From Paraflavisolibacter caeni (GTDB taxonomy: Bacteria; Bacteroidota; Bacteroidia; Chitinophagales; Chitinophagaceae), in assembly GCF_025628885.1 (NCBI RefSeq), contig NZ_JAOTIF010000007.1:1-64000 (forward strand): 64,000 bases of DNA, given 5' to 3'. Made by a program: the position numbers and the translations under genes. The notes beneath the pieces were generated by a model that had not been told where the DNA came from, did not search any database, and was given only the letters and a program-made list of their open reading frames with translations. Of the stretch, positions 17,294-26,223 are shown in pieces (within the stretch, counting starts at the first letter, position 1; every line of letters begins with the position of its first letter).

Positions 17294-18346
17294 ATGTTGA
17301 AGCAGCTTATTGAATTTAAGAAAACAGACAGGAAGTGGCATATCCCGGTATTGGCTGGGCTGAGTGTTGGGATTCCTATCATGGTAGGATTTTTTTACGG
17401 CAACTTTCCAGGGTGGAAACTAGCTTCAATGGCAGGGTTGGTGATCTTATACATACATTCAATAGGTATTGCCCATCGAATGGCCACATTGATGATTTGT
17501 TCTTTTGGTTTGATGGTTTCTTTTTCCATAGGTGCCATTTTGGGTTTTAACCCTTTTGTAGCATCCCTGGCGCTCGGCTTATATGCATTTGCGGTCCATT
17601 CTGCTTTGTATTATTTAAAACTGACCAAGCCCCCTGGTAATTTTTTCTTTATCATGATCGCCTCAGTGGCCATTTGTATGCCTTTTCAGTTGGAAAGGAT
17701 CCCTCAAAACATAGGCTTTGTAGGTATAGGCACTATGATCTCCTGCATTTTGGGTTTGTTGTATAGCTTCCTCACCATGAAGAAGTTGGGCTCTACTAAC
17801 CAGGTGATCAATGTAAGTAAGAATCAATATGTCAACCTTGTTGAGTCTGCAACTTTTGGTTTTATGGTGGGGGTTGCTTTACTGATTGCTCATTTGTTGA
17901 AACTGGAAAATCCTTATTGGGTGCCCACTTCCTGTGCAGCAGTGATGCAAGGAGCGAGCACCCATCATATCTGGCAAAGGAGTATTCAGCGTATTTTGGG
18001 CACCTTCGTTGGGTTAGGCATTACCTGGTTTATCCTGATGCTGCATCCTACACCCCTGATCATTTGCATCAGCATTATCGCTTTACAAGTTATAGTAGAA
18101 TTTCTTGTTGTCCGGAATTATGGGATTGCTGTAATTTTTATCACTATCCTCACTATTTTCCTGGCCGAGTCTGGTAATGCATTGACAATAAATCCAACGG
18201 CTTTGATTACTGCCCGGTTTTTGGATATCCTAACCGGAAGTATCATTGGGGCTATAGGAGGGTGGATCTTGTATAATGAAAGAGTTCATTATATCGCGAC
18301 GAGGCAAATCAGGAAAACACAAATTGCAATTTCGAGGAGGAAATGA
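17294..18346 (+). CDS. FUSC-family-like multi-pass inner-membrane protein
   Basis: About 350 residues with roughly ten hydrophobic segments in two groups split by a short soluble stretch near the middle (MKKLGSTNQVINVSKNQYVN). The second half contains NPYWVPTSCAAVMQGAS and HHIWQRSIQRILGTFVGLG, the signature of the fusaric-acid-resistance (FUSC/YccS/aromatic acid exporter) superfamily. Relatives export aromatic acids or are of unknown function. There is no large C-terminal cytosolic domain, so it is a short member. ATG 17294 is chosen over TTG 17273. It stands alone, with a possible terminator downstream at 18406. Confidence 0.75.
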   Translation: MLKQLIEFKKTDRKWHIPVLAGLSVGIPIMVGFFYGNFPGWKLASMAGLVILYIHSIGIAHRMATLMICSFGLMVSFSIGAILGFNPFVASLALGLYAFAVHSALYYLKLTKPPGNFFFIMIASVAICMPFQLERIPQNIGFVGIGTMISCILGLLYSFLTMKKLGSTNQVINVSKNQYVNLVESATFGFMVGVALLIAHLLKLENPYWVPTSCAAVMQGASTHHIWQRSIQRILGTFVGLGITWFILMLHPTPLIICISIIALQVIVEFLVVRNYGIAVIFITILTIFLAESGNALTINPTALITARFLDILTGSIIGAIGGWILYNERVHYIATRQIRKTQIAISRRK

Positions 18347-18405
18347 ATGTTTGGTTGAAGGTTTTTCCATTGTTGATAATTGGATACTACAGATGTGAAT
18401 TTCTA

Positions 18406-18434
18406 AAAAGCTACTAATGTGGAGCTTTTCAATT
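18406..18434 (+). terminator. Possible intrinsic terminator after the FUSC-like gene
   Basis: AAAAGCT at 18406-18412 pairs with AGCTTTT at 18423-18429 around a 10-base loop, and an A/T tail follows. The stem is short, so this is a tentative call. Confidence 0.4.
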
Positions 18435-18503
18435 TTTAAAAGGATTGTTGGTAAATTAGTAGTGCAAGTTTGATTTTTTAATCAATATGAATGACATTCT
18501 TCC

Positions 18504-19028
18504 ATGATCAACGTTGACATAAGACCAGAAACAGAAAGTGACTTTACTGCCATTTATGAAGTCAACAGATTAGCCTTTGGACAAGCGTCTGAAGCTAATT
18601 TGGTTGAGTTGTTGCGTAGTGGTGATAGTTTTATTCCGGAACTTTCACTGGTTGCAACATTTGAGCAGAAAATAGTTGGGCATATTTTGTTTACTAAGAT
18701 CAAAATCATAAATGAGGATGGGAGTGAATATGAAAGCCTGGCACTTGCGCCGATGGCTGTTGTGCCAGACCTGCAAAAACAAGGGATAGGCGGACAATTG
18801 ATTGTGAGCGGGCTTGCCAAGGCAAGAGCACTTGGGTTTGCATCTGTGATTGTATTGGGGCATGAGCATTATTATCCCAAGTTCGGGTTTGTTCCGGCAA
18901 AGAGATGGAACATTCAATCGCCATTTGAAGTTCCATCCGATGTATTTATGGCGATTGAACTTGTGGAAGATGGACTTAAAGGTGTCAGCGGAACAGTGGT
19001 ATACCCAAAAGCGTTTGAGATGGTTTGA
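18504..19028 (+). CDS. GNAT family N-acetyltransferase (YhbS/COG3153-like)
   Basis: This is a 174-residue single GNAT domain. It opens with DIRPETESDFTAIYEVNRLAF, and the acetyl-CoA pyrophosphate loop reads VVPDLQKQGIGGQLI (Q-x-x-G-x-G). VLGHEHYYPKFGFVPA in the C-terminal half is the pattern of the YhbS-like group. Such enzymes move an acetyl group from acetyl-CoA to an amine; the acceptor is not predictable. It lies 45 bp before a pirin gene in the same direction and may share a transcript. Confidence 0.88.
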   Translation: MINVDIRPETESDFTAIYEVNRLAFGQASEANLVELLRSGDSFIPELSLVATFEQKIVGHILFTKIKIINEDGSEYESLALAPMAVVPDLQKQGIGGQLIVSGLAKARALGFASVIVLGHEHYYPKFGFVPAKRWNIQSPFEVPSDVFMAIELVEDGLKGVSGTVVYPKAFEMV

Positions 19029-19073
19029 GAAATGGGGCGGTTTGTATGCTAAAAAATAAAAGCTTTATTTATC

Positions 19074-19928
19074 ATGATACGAAAACTAACCAAGATACAT
19101 ACACCTCCTGGTGAACCAGGGTTTCTAGGGCCTGGTCATACGGCAAGACCAGTTATACAAATTCCCTTTTCTGAAAGCGATCCTTTTATCATGCTGATGG
19201 ATGATATACTGGACAAGAAGGATGAAGAGCCTGTGGGCGGGCCACATCCCCATGCAGGATTTGAAACAGTGTCCTTATTGCTAGAAGGAGAAATGGGTGA
19301 AATGAAAGGAGGTGACTTCCAAATCATGACCGCAGGCAGCGGAATTGTTCATACTGAGACCATTGATAAAAAAGCCAGGATGCGCCTTTTGCAGCTTTGG
19401 TTGAATCTTCCTAAGAAGGACAGGTGGGCCATGCCAAGAGTGCAGGATCTGCCTTTTGAGCATGTGCCGAAATTATCTCAAAATGGAGTTCATATTAAGT
19501 TGTATAGTGGTTCGCTTGCAGGGATGACCTCTCCTATAAAAAACTATGTTCCAATGATTGTTGCGGATATCAGTTTTGAGCCTGGTGTCGCGACCGTACA
19601 GAAAATACCGGCCAACTACAATACATTTTTGTATGTATTGAATGGGAGTGTAGAAGTGGGAGACGAAGGGAGACTTTTGAAGCAGGACCAGGTTGGATGG
19701 TTGGATCTGCCGGGGAATGCGGTTCCTAGTGAATTGAGGTTAAGAGCAGGAGAAGAAGGTGTTCGTTTTGTATTGTATGCCGGCCAACCGCAGGGTGATC
19801 CTATCGTTTCCTATGGTCCGTTTATCGGGGATTCATCCGAAGACATCAAGCGATTGTACCAGGACTACCGGCAAGGGAAGATGGGGCATATTGCTGATGT
19901 TGGGGAGGGCCAGAGGTTTCTATGGTAG
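19074..19928 (+). CDS. Pirin family bicupin protein
   Basis: A 284-residue pirin with two cupin domains. The N-terminal cupin has GGPHPHAGFETVSLLLEGE and GSGIVHTE, giving the His/His/His/Glu metal site of the family. The C-terminal cupin (VLNGSVEVGDEG, then VLYAGQPQGDPIVSYGPF) matches the pirin C-domain. Bacterial pirins are cytoplasmic iron proteins; some show quercetinase activity and others modulate metabolic enzymes. Which applies here cannot be told. Its stop is only 5 bp from the stop of the convergent M20 gene, so there is no room for an ordinary terminator between them. Confidence 0.92.
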   Translation: MIRKLTKIHTPPGEPGFLGPGHTARPVIQIPFSESDPFIMLMDDILDKKDEEPVGGPHPHAGFETVSLLLEGEMGEMKGGDFQIMTAGSGIVHTETIDKKARMRLLQLWLNLPKKDRWAMPRVQDLPFEHVPKLSQNGVHIKLYSGSLAGMTSPIKNYVPMIVADISFEPGVATVQKIPANYNTFLYVLNGSVEVGDEGRLLKQDQVGWLDLPGNAVPSELRLRAGEEGVRFVLYAGQPQGDPIVSYGPFIGDSSEDIKRLYQDYRQGKMGHIADVGEGQRFLW

Positions 19929-19933
19929 TCTCT

Positions 19934-21154
19934 TTAAGTTGAATGAGTCTGGTCTATTAAATCAGAAGAGAATAAGGCAAATTTCGAGATTGGCCCCTTC
20001 ATTAGTGTAAGGGCTGCTTCGGCAAGGAATTGCGAACCCAAACTGATACATTGTTCATTGACGATCATCTTCGAGTGGTGAAGGAAAAAACATTCATCAG
20101 CATCATTTCTTGCACCTAACCAGTAAAACATTGATGGTACTTTTCTTGAATAGAAAGCAAAGTCTTCACCAGCTAATGAGGGGTCTATCTCCACGACGTT
20201 TTGTGATCCAAATGTATTTTGCAGAGCGGGTTCTAGTCTTTCATGAACTTTTTTGTCATTCAATAAACTTGGATAGTCGAGCAGGTATTCTACTTCAATT
20301 GTTGCCCCAAATGTATTTGCTACACCATTTGCCATTGCTTTTAACCGGTCTTTTACCTCCTGGTACGTATCAAGGTCGAAGGCTCTAATGGTTCCCTCCA
20401 GAGTGACATGTTCTGCAATGATATTTGGGGCCACTCCACCCTGTATTTTAGTAAAGGAAATTACTACAGGCTGGACTGGGTTTGTATACCTGGAAACTAT
20501 AGATTGAACTGCCTGGATCAAGCTACTGGTGATGAAGATTGCATCAATAGCCAGGTGAGGGGCAGCGCCAGCATGCCCAGCTTTTCCCTGTACCTTAATT
20601 CTGAAGAAGTTGGCGCAAGCCAGGGATTGCCCCAATTTATAAGCAATTTGTCCCACTGGCAGTAATGGATGTACATGTAAACCCAGCGCGAGTTGTACAT
20701 CTTCAAATTCAAGGGATTCTGCTAACCGATGACCACCAGATTTTTTTTCTGGATCATCATAATTTCCTTCTTCTGAGGGTTGGAATATGAATTTTACGGT
20801 CCCACTAAAGTTCTCTTGTTTTAATAAGTGTGCTGCCCCGATGAGCATGGTTGTGTGGACATCATGACCGCAAGCGTGCATCTTTCCATCAACCTGGGAT
20901 GTAAAGTCCAGCCCGGTTTCTTCCTGAATGGGCAGGGCATCCATGTCAGCTCTCAGTGCAATGCACGGCCCGCTACCTTTAGTAAGGGTAGCCACAACAC
21001 CCGTTTTGGCTACGCCTGATTTATATGGTATTTGTAATTGATCCAATTCCCTGCAGACTATAGCTGCCGTATTATATTCCTGGTAACCTAATTCAGGCTG
21101 CTGATGGATCTTTCTTCGAATTTCAATTAATCTTTGATAGAGTTTATCTTCCAT
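19934..21154 (-). CDS. M20 family amidohydrolase (N-acyl-amino acid / hippurate hydrolase type)
   Basis: The 406-residue protein is an M20D-like metallohydrolase. [56 protein letters not shown] (metal-binding Cys/His region), FIFQPSEEG (catalytic Glu) and [20 protein letters not shown] follow in the family order. No signal peptide is seen, so it is cytoplasmic. It would hydrolyse an N-acyl amino acid or similar amide. Its upstream neighbour on the same strand is a DASS carboxylate transporter, about 180 bp away; the pair could import and process a carboxylate, but this is only proximity. Confidence 0.9.
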   Translation of the reverse strand: MEDKLYQRLIEIRRKIHQQPELGYQEYNTAAIVCRELDQLQIPYKSGVAKTGVVATLTKGSGPCIALRADMDALPIQEETGLDFTSQVDGKMHACGHDVHTTMLIGAAHLLKQENFSGTVKFIFQPSEEGNYDDPEKKSGGHRLAESLEFEDVQLALGLHVHPLLPVGQIAYKLGQSLACANFFRIKVQGKAGHAGAAPHLAIDAIFITSSLIQAVQSIVSRYTNPVQPVVISFTKIQGGVAPNIIAEHVTLEGTIRAFDLDTYQEVKDRLKAMANGVANTFGATIEVEYLLDYPSLLNDKKVHERLEPALQNTFGSQNVVEIDPSLAGEDFAFYSRKVPSMFYWLGARNDADECFFLHHSKMIVNEQCISLGSQFLAEAALTLMKGPISKFALFSSDLIDQTHST

Positions 21155-21331
21155 AATCTGTAGTCTGAATTATGTTCATCTTTACTTTAGTCCAATAATG
21201 CTTGGGTATTCAATATACAGATAATCAAACAGTATCATCGTCGATTCACCAGGTTGGCGGGTATTTTAAGATCGTTTAATAAATTTAGAAATGGCAACGA
21301 CAATATAAGGTATGAAGTGAAAATTCATTTA

Positions 21332-22762
21332 CTAGAAAACGCCAATTATCTTCAGCCATGCGCCACCTATAACCATCCAAATCAATATAAATACCACGCT
21401 CAAAATAGCGCCCGTTTTCCACCACTCTTTAACAGTGACATAACCACTGCCAAACAATACCGGAGCGGGACCATGTCCATAATGGGTAAGTGTGCCAAAA
21501 ACAGATCCAATGAAAGCCAGCATATAAGCTAACAAGCCGCCAGGTATGCCCAGGGAAATGCCAACTCCGAGTAAGGCCGCGTACATAGCTGCCACATGCG
21601 CAGTGGCACTGGCAAAAATGTAATGGCTATAGAAGTATACCAGTATGATGATGGGGAAAGCTATTCGCCAGGACAAGGTTGAAATCTGGGCTTTCACCAT
21701 GCCACTGAACCAATCAATAAAACCTAGTGCATTCAAGCCGCTGGCCATCATTACCAGGGCTGAAAACCACACCATGGTGTCCCAGGCACTTTTTTCCGAT
21801 TTTACATCTTCCCAATTCAATACCTGTGAAATCAGCAGTATGCTTACTCCAATAAAGGCCGTAGTCGTTGCATTCACATTGATTACACTGCCAAATATCC
21901 ATAAAAACAAGAGGATGAAAAAGGTGATGATCATGAACCATTCGTTACGGGTAATCCCTCCCATTTCCTTCAGTTTTGCGGAGGCTTCAATACTAGCCTG
22001 TTTCGTGTCTGTTATTGTAGGCGGTATGACGCGCTTGATTACCAAAGGGGTTACCAACAAGCCCACTAAGCCTGGCACAAGGGCGGCAAGGGCCCATGAT
22101 CCCCATGACATATTTATACCCATATTGGCAGCAAACTTCTGACAGATGGGGTTGCTTGCTGTAGCAGTAAGAAACATAGTTGATGCAATTATGTTCGCAT
22201 TGTAAGCACTCAGTGTAAGAAATCTGCCTATTTTCTTCCTGGATTCCTCATCATCAGGTTTAGAGTCAAAACTCAAGGCAATAGATTTCATAATGGGGTA
22301 AATGATGCCACCGGATCTTGCCGTATTACTAGGAATGGCAGGCGCCAGTATTAATTCTGAGGCGCTTAAGCAATAGGCAAGGCCCAAGGACGTTTTGCCA
22401 AATATTTTGATCAACCAGTATGCAATGCGGGCTCCCAGGCCTGTTTTGATAAACCCCCTTGCAATAAAGAAAGAAATGGTGATCAGCCAGATGATGCTGT
22501 TGCCAAATCCACTTAAAGCTTTTGTAATGGCTTGTTCTGTGTTGTCTGGCGCTAGTACGCCGGAAAGTGCCACCAAGGCTATAGCCACGATAGACAGAGT
22601 ACCCATGGAGGCCGCTTTCAGAACGATGCCTACTATGGTAGAGATAAAAATGGAGAACAGGTGCCATGCTTCTAAACTAACGCCTTCTGGAGGAGTTATA
22701 AACCATAAAATAAGTCCAAATATGAAAGTCGGTATTAAAGTTTTATAATTGATTTCTGTCAT
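21332..22762 (-). CDS. DASS/SLC13 family sodium-coupled anion (dicarboxylate) transporter
   Basis: A 476-residue inner-membrane protein of about eleven to twelve hydrophobic segments. It carries the DASS-type stretch ELILAPAIPSNTARSGGIIY and the C-terminal IASVFGTLTHYGHGPAPVLFG-like block (FGTLTHYGHGPAPVLFG), both close to the bacterial 2-oxoglutarate/malate translocator branch. It opens with YKTLIPTFIFGLILWFITPP. Members exchange or co-transport dicarboxylates with sodium. The nearest same-strand gene downstream is the M20 amidohydrolase. A 265-bp divergent gap separates it from the NAD(P)-binding gene. Confidence 0.9.
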   Translation of the reverse strand: MTEINYKTLIPTFIFGLILWFITPPEGVSLEAWHLFSIFISTIVGIVLKAASMGTLSIVAIALVALSGVLAPDNTEQAITKALSGFGNSIIWLITISFFIARGFIKTGLGARIAYWLIKIFGKTSLGLAYCLSASELILAPAIPSNTARSGGIIYPIMKSIALSFDSKPDDEESRKKIGRFLTLSAYNANIIASTMFLTATASNPICQKFAANMGINMSWGSWALAALVPGLVGLLVTPLVIKRVIPPTITDTKQASIEASAKLKEMGGITRNEWFMIITFFILLFLWIFGSVINVNATTTAFIGVSILLISQVLNWEDVKSEKSAWDTMVWFSALVMMASGLNALGFIDWFSGMVKAQISTLSWRIAFPIIILVYFYSHYIFASATAHVAAMYAALLGVGISLGIPGGLLAYMLAFIGSVFGTLTHYGHGPAPVLFGSGYVTVKEWWKTGAILSVVFILIWMVIGGAWLKIIGVF

Positions 22763-23027
22763 GGCATTTGGGTTTATTTTCCATTACCTGAAGTCTGTAC
22801 AATATGTCCACTTGACTTAAGAGAAGAATTGCTCTTATATTAAATATACAAATAATCAGACAGTATCTTTATTTCTTCACCAGGATAGCGGCGTGGTAAC
22901 AGGAAAGTGAAGTCATTTAATATCGTTTCATAATTTTGGAGATGAGATATGATTCGGTATTATAGCAGACAGGTGGTTGTTAGTAAGTAAACCAACATGT
23001 AATAAAATTTTTATCAAGGCATTTGTT

Positions 23028-23681
23028 ATGGAAAATAAAACTGCAGCCATTATAGGAGCGACAGGATTGATCGGATCCCTAATACTGGAGCAACTTTTAA
23101 GGGATCGAGACTTTAGTTTGGTAAAGGTGATTGTACGGAGACCATTCACCATCAATAACCCGAAGGTGCAAGTTTCTGTGATCGACTTTGCCAATCATGA
23201 AGCATTCAAGCAAGCCATAGCTGGCAGTGATGTTGTGTTTTGTGCTGTAGGCACCACCCAAAAGAAGGTAGGAGGCGATCAGGACGCTTACCGTAAGGTA
23301 GACTTTGATATTCCTGTAACGGCAGCCAGGCTTTGTGCTGAAACCGGTGTTGATCAGTTTTTATTGGTTTCTTCTGTTGGCGCCAATAGCGGGAGCAAGA
23401 ATTTTTACCTGAAATTGAAAGGGGAAGTTGAAGATGCTGTGCGTCAAATTAATATTCCGTCTATTTCCATTTTCCGTCCCTCCATGTTATTAGGCAAGCG
23501 ACAAGAATTCCGGCTTGGCGAAAGAGTAGGGCAGATCCTGATGAAGCTTCTTTCCTTTTTAATCCCGTCTAAATATAAACCTATTCAAGCAGAGGCTGTG
23601 GCAAAGGCAATGATAGCAACTTGCAAACAGGAGAGGCCCGGATTCAATATTTACCTCTATGAAGAAATGAAGCATCTTTAA
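23028..23681 (+). CDS. NAD(P)H-binding atypical SDR (HTATIP2/YwnB-like)
   Basis: A 217-residue atypical short-chain dehydrogenase with AAIIGATGLIGSLILEQLL (GxTGxxG nucleotide-binding loop), VVFCAVGTTQKKVGG and FLLVSSVGANSGSKNFYLKLKG, where Tyr and Lys stand in the usual YxxxK positions. IFRPSMLLGKRQE is typical of the TIP30/HTATIP2-like group. The start at 23028 gives MENKTAAIIGATG; the longer frame from TTG 22977 has no support. Substrate unknown. It is convergent with the GH43 gene. A distant relative with the same fold lies at 32942-33604. Confidence 0.85.
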   Translation: MENKTAAIIGATGLIGSLILEQLLRDRDFSLVKVIVRRPFTINNPKVQVSVIDFANHEAFKQAIAGSDVVFCAVGTTQKKVGGDQDAYRKVDFDIPVTAARLCAETGVDQFLLVSSVGANSGSKNFYLKLKGEVEDAVRQINIPSISIFRPSMLLGKRQEFRLGERVGQILMKLLSFLIPSKYKPIQAEAVAKAMIATCKQERPGFNIYLYEEMKHL

Positions 23682-23743
23682 AACCTAAAGTTCTCGGAAT
23701 GTAATATTGTTTTTATCTCAAGCCGCTTTCTTACTGCTTGAAG

Positions 23744-24895
23744 TCAGTTTTTATTTTTGACTGGAAGTTTTTGCGGCGTGGTTGTAGGGCCAAAGACGGT
23801 AATCTTGCCATTTTTTACCTGCATGCGGTCGATAAACACTACACGTTCATCTCCGGTTACTTTTGTTCTGCCATGGTATACACAAAACATCTCTTTTCCA
23901 TCGGGTGAATACGTAATACTGTTATGACCTGTACCGGTCACGTTGCCTCCCCGGGCTGTGTTTTTTTGCAATACCGGGTTGTTTGACGCTTTTGTATAGG
24001 GGCCCAGAGGCTTAGAAGCAGTGGCATAGCCTACTGCATAATGTTGCCCACCGAAGTAATTGGCGGAATACATCATGTAATAGGTATCACCTTTGCGAAA
24101 AGCAACACTGCCTTCAGTCCAACGGCGGTTGACTTCTTTGGTGGTAACAGAACGGCTTTCCCATTCTGCCTGTTCATCCTTCATATTAACCGGCGGACGT
24201 AATAAGAGTACGGGATCACCAATAACACCACTAAAGTCGGGTTTTAGTTCTACTCCGTACACCCAGCTCTCTTCAATTTCTTGAAACCATCCCTTATTTT
24301 TTGCCCAAGTGGCCACTTCACTTTCGACGGAATGTTTATAACAGCAGCGAGAATAATACAAGTACACGTTTCCGTCTTTGTCAAACAGGACGTTAGCATC
24401 TATAATGGGATATCCTGGATCAAAAATGGGTTGATTCGTCAGATCAATAAATGGTCCGGTGGGTTTATCTGCAACGGCAACGCCTATACGAAAGTTTTCA
24501 GCTTCCTTGGTAGGATTTTCTTTCCATTGCGCACTGTAAAACAGGTAAAATTTTCCTTTCACTTCATAAACTTCCGGCGCCCAATAAGCTCCTTCCCAGG
24601 CTGCCTCCGGATCACTCCAGCCATTTTTATTGTCGTGAAAGTAAACTTGTCCTTCATCCTTCCAATTAACAAGATCGCTGGAAGAATAGGCTGCAAAGCC
24701 CTTTTTTGCATGGCCTCCCGTTCCATACATATAATACTTACCCTTCGTAAACAATACATAAGGATCGCCCAACTTAACTGGTAACGGATTCGTGTATGTT
24801 CTATTAGCAGCAGCATTCTTTTGGGCAGTTTGTGCTGATAAAGTTGAAAGTGTATAGATGTTCAAAAGGAGCAAAAGAAAGAAGAATCTGATCAT
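23744..24895 (-). CDS. Secreted glycoside hydrolase family 43 enzyme
   Basis: The protein of 383 residues has a signal peptide (MIRFFFLLLLLNIYTLSTLS then AQTAQ) and a five-bladed GH43 propeller. NPLPVKLGDPYVLFTKGKYY carries the catalytic base Asp, PIIDANVLFDKDGNVYLYYS the pKa-modulating Asp, and RWTEGSVAFRKGDTYYMMYS the acid Glu. GAYWAPEVYEVKGKFYLFYS is also typical. GH43 enzymes act mostly on arabinose- or xylose-containing side chains. No SusC/D partner is nearby, so it is probably a lone periplasmic or exported enzyme. No lipobox is visible. Confidence 0.92.
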   Translation of the reverse strand: MIRFFFLLLLLNIYTLSTLSAQTAQKNAAANRTYTNPLPVKLGDPYVLFTKGKYYMYGTGGHAKKGFAAYSSSDLVNWKDEGQVYFHDNKNGWSDPEAAWEGAYWAPEVYEVKGKFYLFYSAQWKENPTKEAENFRIGVAVADKPTGPFIDLTNQPIFDPGYPIIDANVLFDKDGNVYLYYSRCCYKHSVESEVATWAKNKGWFQEIEESWVYGVELKPDFSGVIGDPVLLLRPPVNMKDEQAEWESRSVTTKEVNRRWTEGSVAFRKGDTYYMMYSANYFGGQHYAVGYATASKPLGPYTKASNNPVLQKNTARGGNVTGTGHNSITYSPDGKEMFCVYHGRTKVTGDERVVFIDRMQVKNGKITVFGPTTTPQKLPVKNKN

Positions 24896-25066
24896 TGGGA
24901 AATGAGTTATGCTTATGAATCAATATCAATTTTTTGTGCCTTGAAAACGGTATTGTTTTCAAATGTAAAGGGGAATTCAGTAAAAAATCAAATCTCAGGC
25001 ATGAGAAGGTGCTCATAACATCCAGATCAATAAGAATATCACTCTCGATATTCCAGCCTAGTCAAA

Positions 25067-25309
25067 TCAGCAATCGTGTTGTGGGGGATCAGTCACTTGC
25101 CATCCTCTTTGCTTAAAATATTCTGCTAAATGTTCCAGTGCATCACTTTTTGTATTGAAAATGAAAAACAATTGCGTCAATAACTCTTCATTGCGGGCGA
25201 AAGCAGCTAACAGCTCTTTATTGTCAAACTCACCAAACACAGGGGTAATGTGCGCCCCTGTGTCTGTAAAATGTACCTGAAGCAATATTTTTCCTTTAGA
25301 AAGTAGCAT
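25067..25309 (-). CDS. Small protein of unknown function (80 aa)
   Basis: An 80-residue frame starting MLLSKGKILLQVHFTDTG, mixed alpha/beta in composition, with an acidic to neutral body and a C-terminal QRGWQVTDPP. There is no signal peptide, membrane segment or recognised motif. Codon use looks like coding DNA, and no better frame competes on either strand. It sits between the GH43 gene (same strand, 170 bp away) and the divergent Hsp20 gene. I do not recognise it. Confidence 0.55.
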   Translation of the reverse strand: MLLSKGKILLQVHFTDTGAHITPVFGEFDNKELLAAFARNEELLTQLFFIFNTKSDALEHLAEYFKQRGWQVTDPPQHDC

Positions 25310-25511
25310 TATTCTAAAATTAAAAAAAGGAGGTGCCTCAATGAATGATTTGCATCATTTGGACAGAAATAAAAAATGATTTTGGATAGATCGTTTGATA
25401 AGAAAAGTCAGGTCATTGTTTAGATTTCAGATATAAAAAAGGGCCCAACTTGGAGTAACTATAAAGTTTTTGGCTTGATTGTTCGTCTTATATTATATCC
25501 TTTCATTTAAA

Positions 25512-25919
25512 ATGGAAAACATGAACTACAATCAGTCATGCGCCGCAAAAGGCGAACATTACGGAAGCAGCAAGCGCCTACTGCTTAACCGATCCATGCA
25601 AAGGGCAGCGGTTAATGTTTACAAAACCGACACCAGCTATGAAATGCTGGTATTTGCCCCAGGACGCATTAAAGAACACTTTAAAATTGATGTTGAAGGC
25701 AGGGAATTGAAGATTTCTTACACACCACCGGAAGGTTTTCCCAGGCCAGATTGGGTATTGAGGGAATACAGCCGAGGTGGCTTTGTACGGGTGTTTAATT
25801 TAAATGAAACGATTGATGCCAATGGGATTACGGCCAAGTATGAGGATGGTGTTCTGCATGTTAGCTTACCACTTATTGAAGGCAAGGAGCTGACTCGAAA
25901 GGAAGTAGCGATCAGTTAA
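25512..25919 (+). CDS. Hsp20 / alpha-crystallin family small heat-shock protein
   Basis: This is a 135-residue protein with an alpha-crystallin domain from about residue 35: AAVNVYKTDTSYEMLVFAPG, FKIDVEGRELKISY, SRGGFVRVFNLNETIDANGI and the closing KYEDGVLHVSLPL, the signature A-x-x-x-n-G-v-L pattern. Members are ATP-independent holdases that keep unfolding proteins soluble. Two ATGs (25512, 25521) compete; the first gives MENMNYNQS. A strong terminator follows directly at 25940, so it is a single-gene unit. Confidence 0.93.
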   Translation: MENMNYNQSCAAKGEHYGSSKRLLLNRSMQRAAVNVYKTDTSYEMLVFAPGRIKEHFKIDVEGRELKISYTPPEGFPRPDWVLREYSRGGFVRVFNLNETIDANGITAKYEDGVLHVSLPLIEGKELTRKEVAIS

Positions 25920-25939
25920 GTTGATGAGCTGATCAATCT

Positions 25940-25972
25940 AGCAGGGGCGACAGTAGTTGCCCCTGCTTTTTT
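25940..25972 (+). terminator. Strong rho-independent terminator after hsp20
   Basis: AGCAGGGGC at 25940-25948 pairs perfectly with GCCCCTGCT at 25959-25967 around a 10-base loop and is followed by five T residues. It lies 20 bp after the Hsp20 stop. Confidence 0.93.
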
Positions 25973-26034
25973 AGGACTGGGATGGTGCAGGACAGTTCGT
26001 CATTAGCAGGAGGGTACTTTTACAAAAATCACTA

Positions 26035-26223
26035 ATGAGTCGCTATATGAAGAAGTTTACTGCTCTCCTCTTCTTTATTCTTGTTTGTGCATGCGTATTT
26101 GCATTTCCTGCAAAGAAATTTAACCTCATGATCGTGCCCGGTAGGATCATAGAAAACCTGGTACCCAAATTAGCGTCCTCAAGTAAAATAATAGTTTCAT
26201 GCAATCAAATTCAGTATCGATGA
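26035..26223 (+). CDS. Possible small membrane/secreted peptide upstream of the rhamnosidase
   Basis: A 62-codon frame with a positively charged start and a hydrophobic core (MSRYMKKFTALLFFILVCAC), which resembles a signal peptide or single membrane segment. Its stop overlaps the GH106 start in an ATGA arrangement at 26220. The second half is featureless. It could be a coupled leader peptide, a decayed gene or chance. Only the frame and the overlap are seen. Confidence 0.25.
   Translation: MSRYMKKFTALLFFILVCACVFAFPAKKFNLMIVPGRIIENLVPKLASSSKIIVSCNQIQYR

Noticed and set aside
21645-22142. 165-aa frame antisense to the DASS transporter
   Set aside because: It is a shadow of a transmembrane gene, with high Ser/Thr/Ala content from the reverse of hydrophobic codons.
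24281-24784. 167-aa frame antisense to GH43
   Set aside because: It is a shadow frame; the GH43 reading has signal peptide and catalytic residues.
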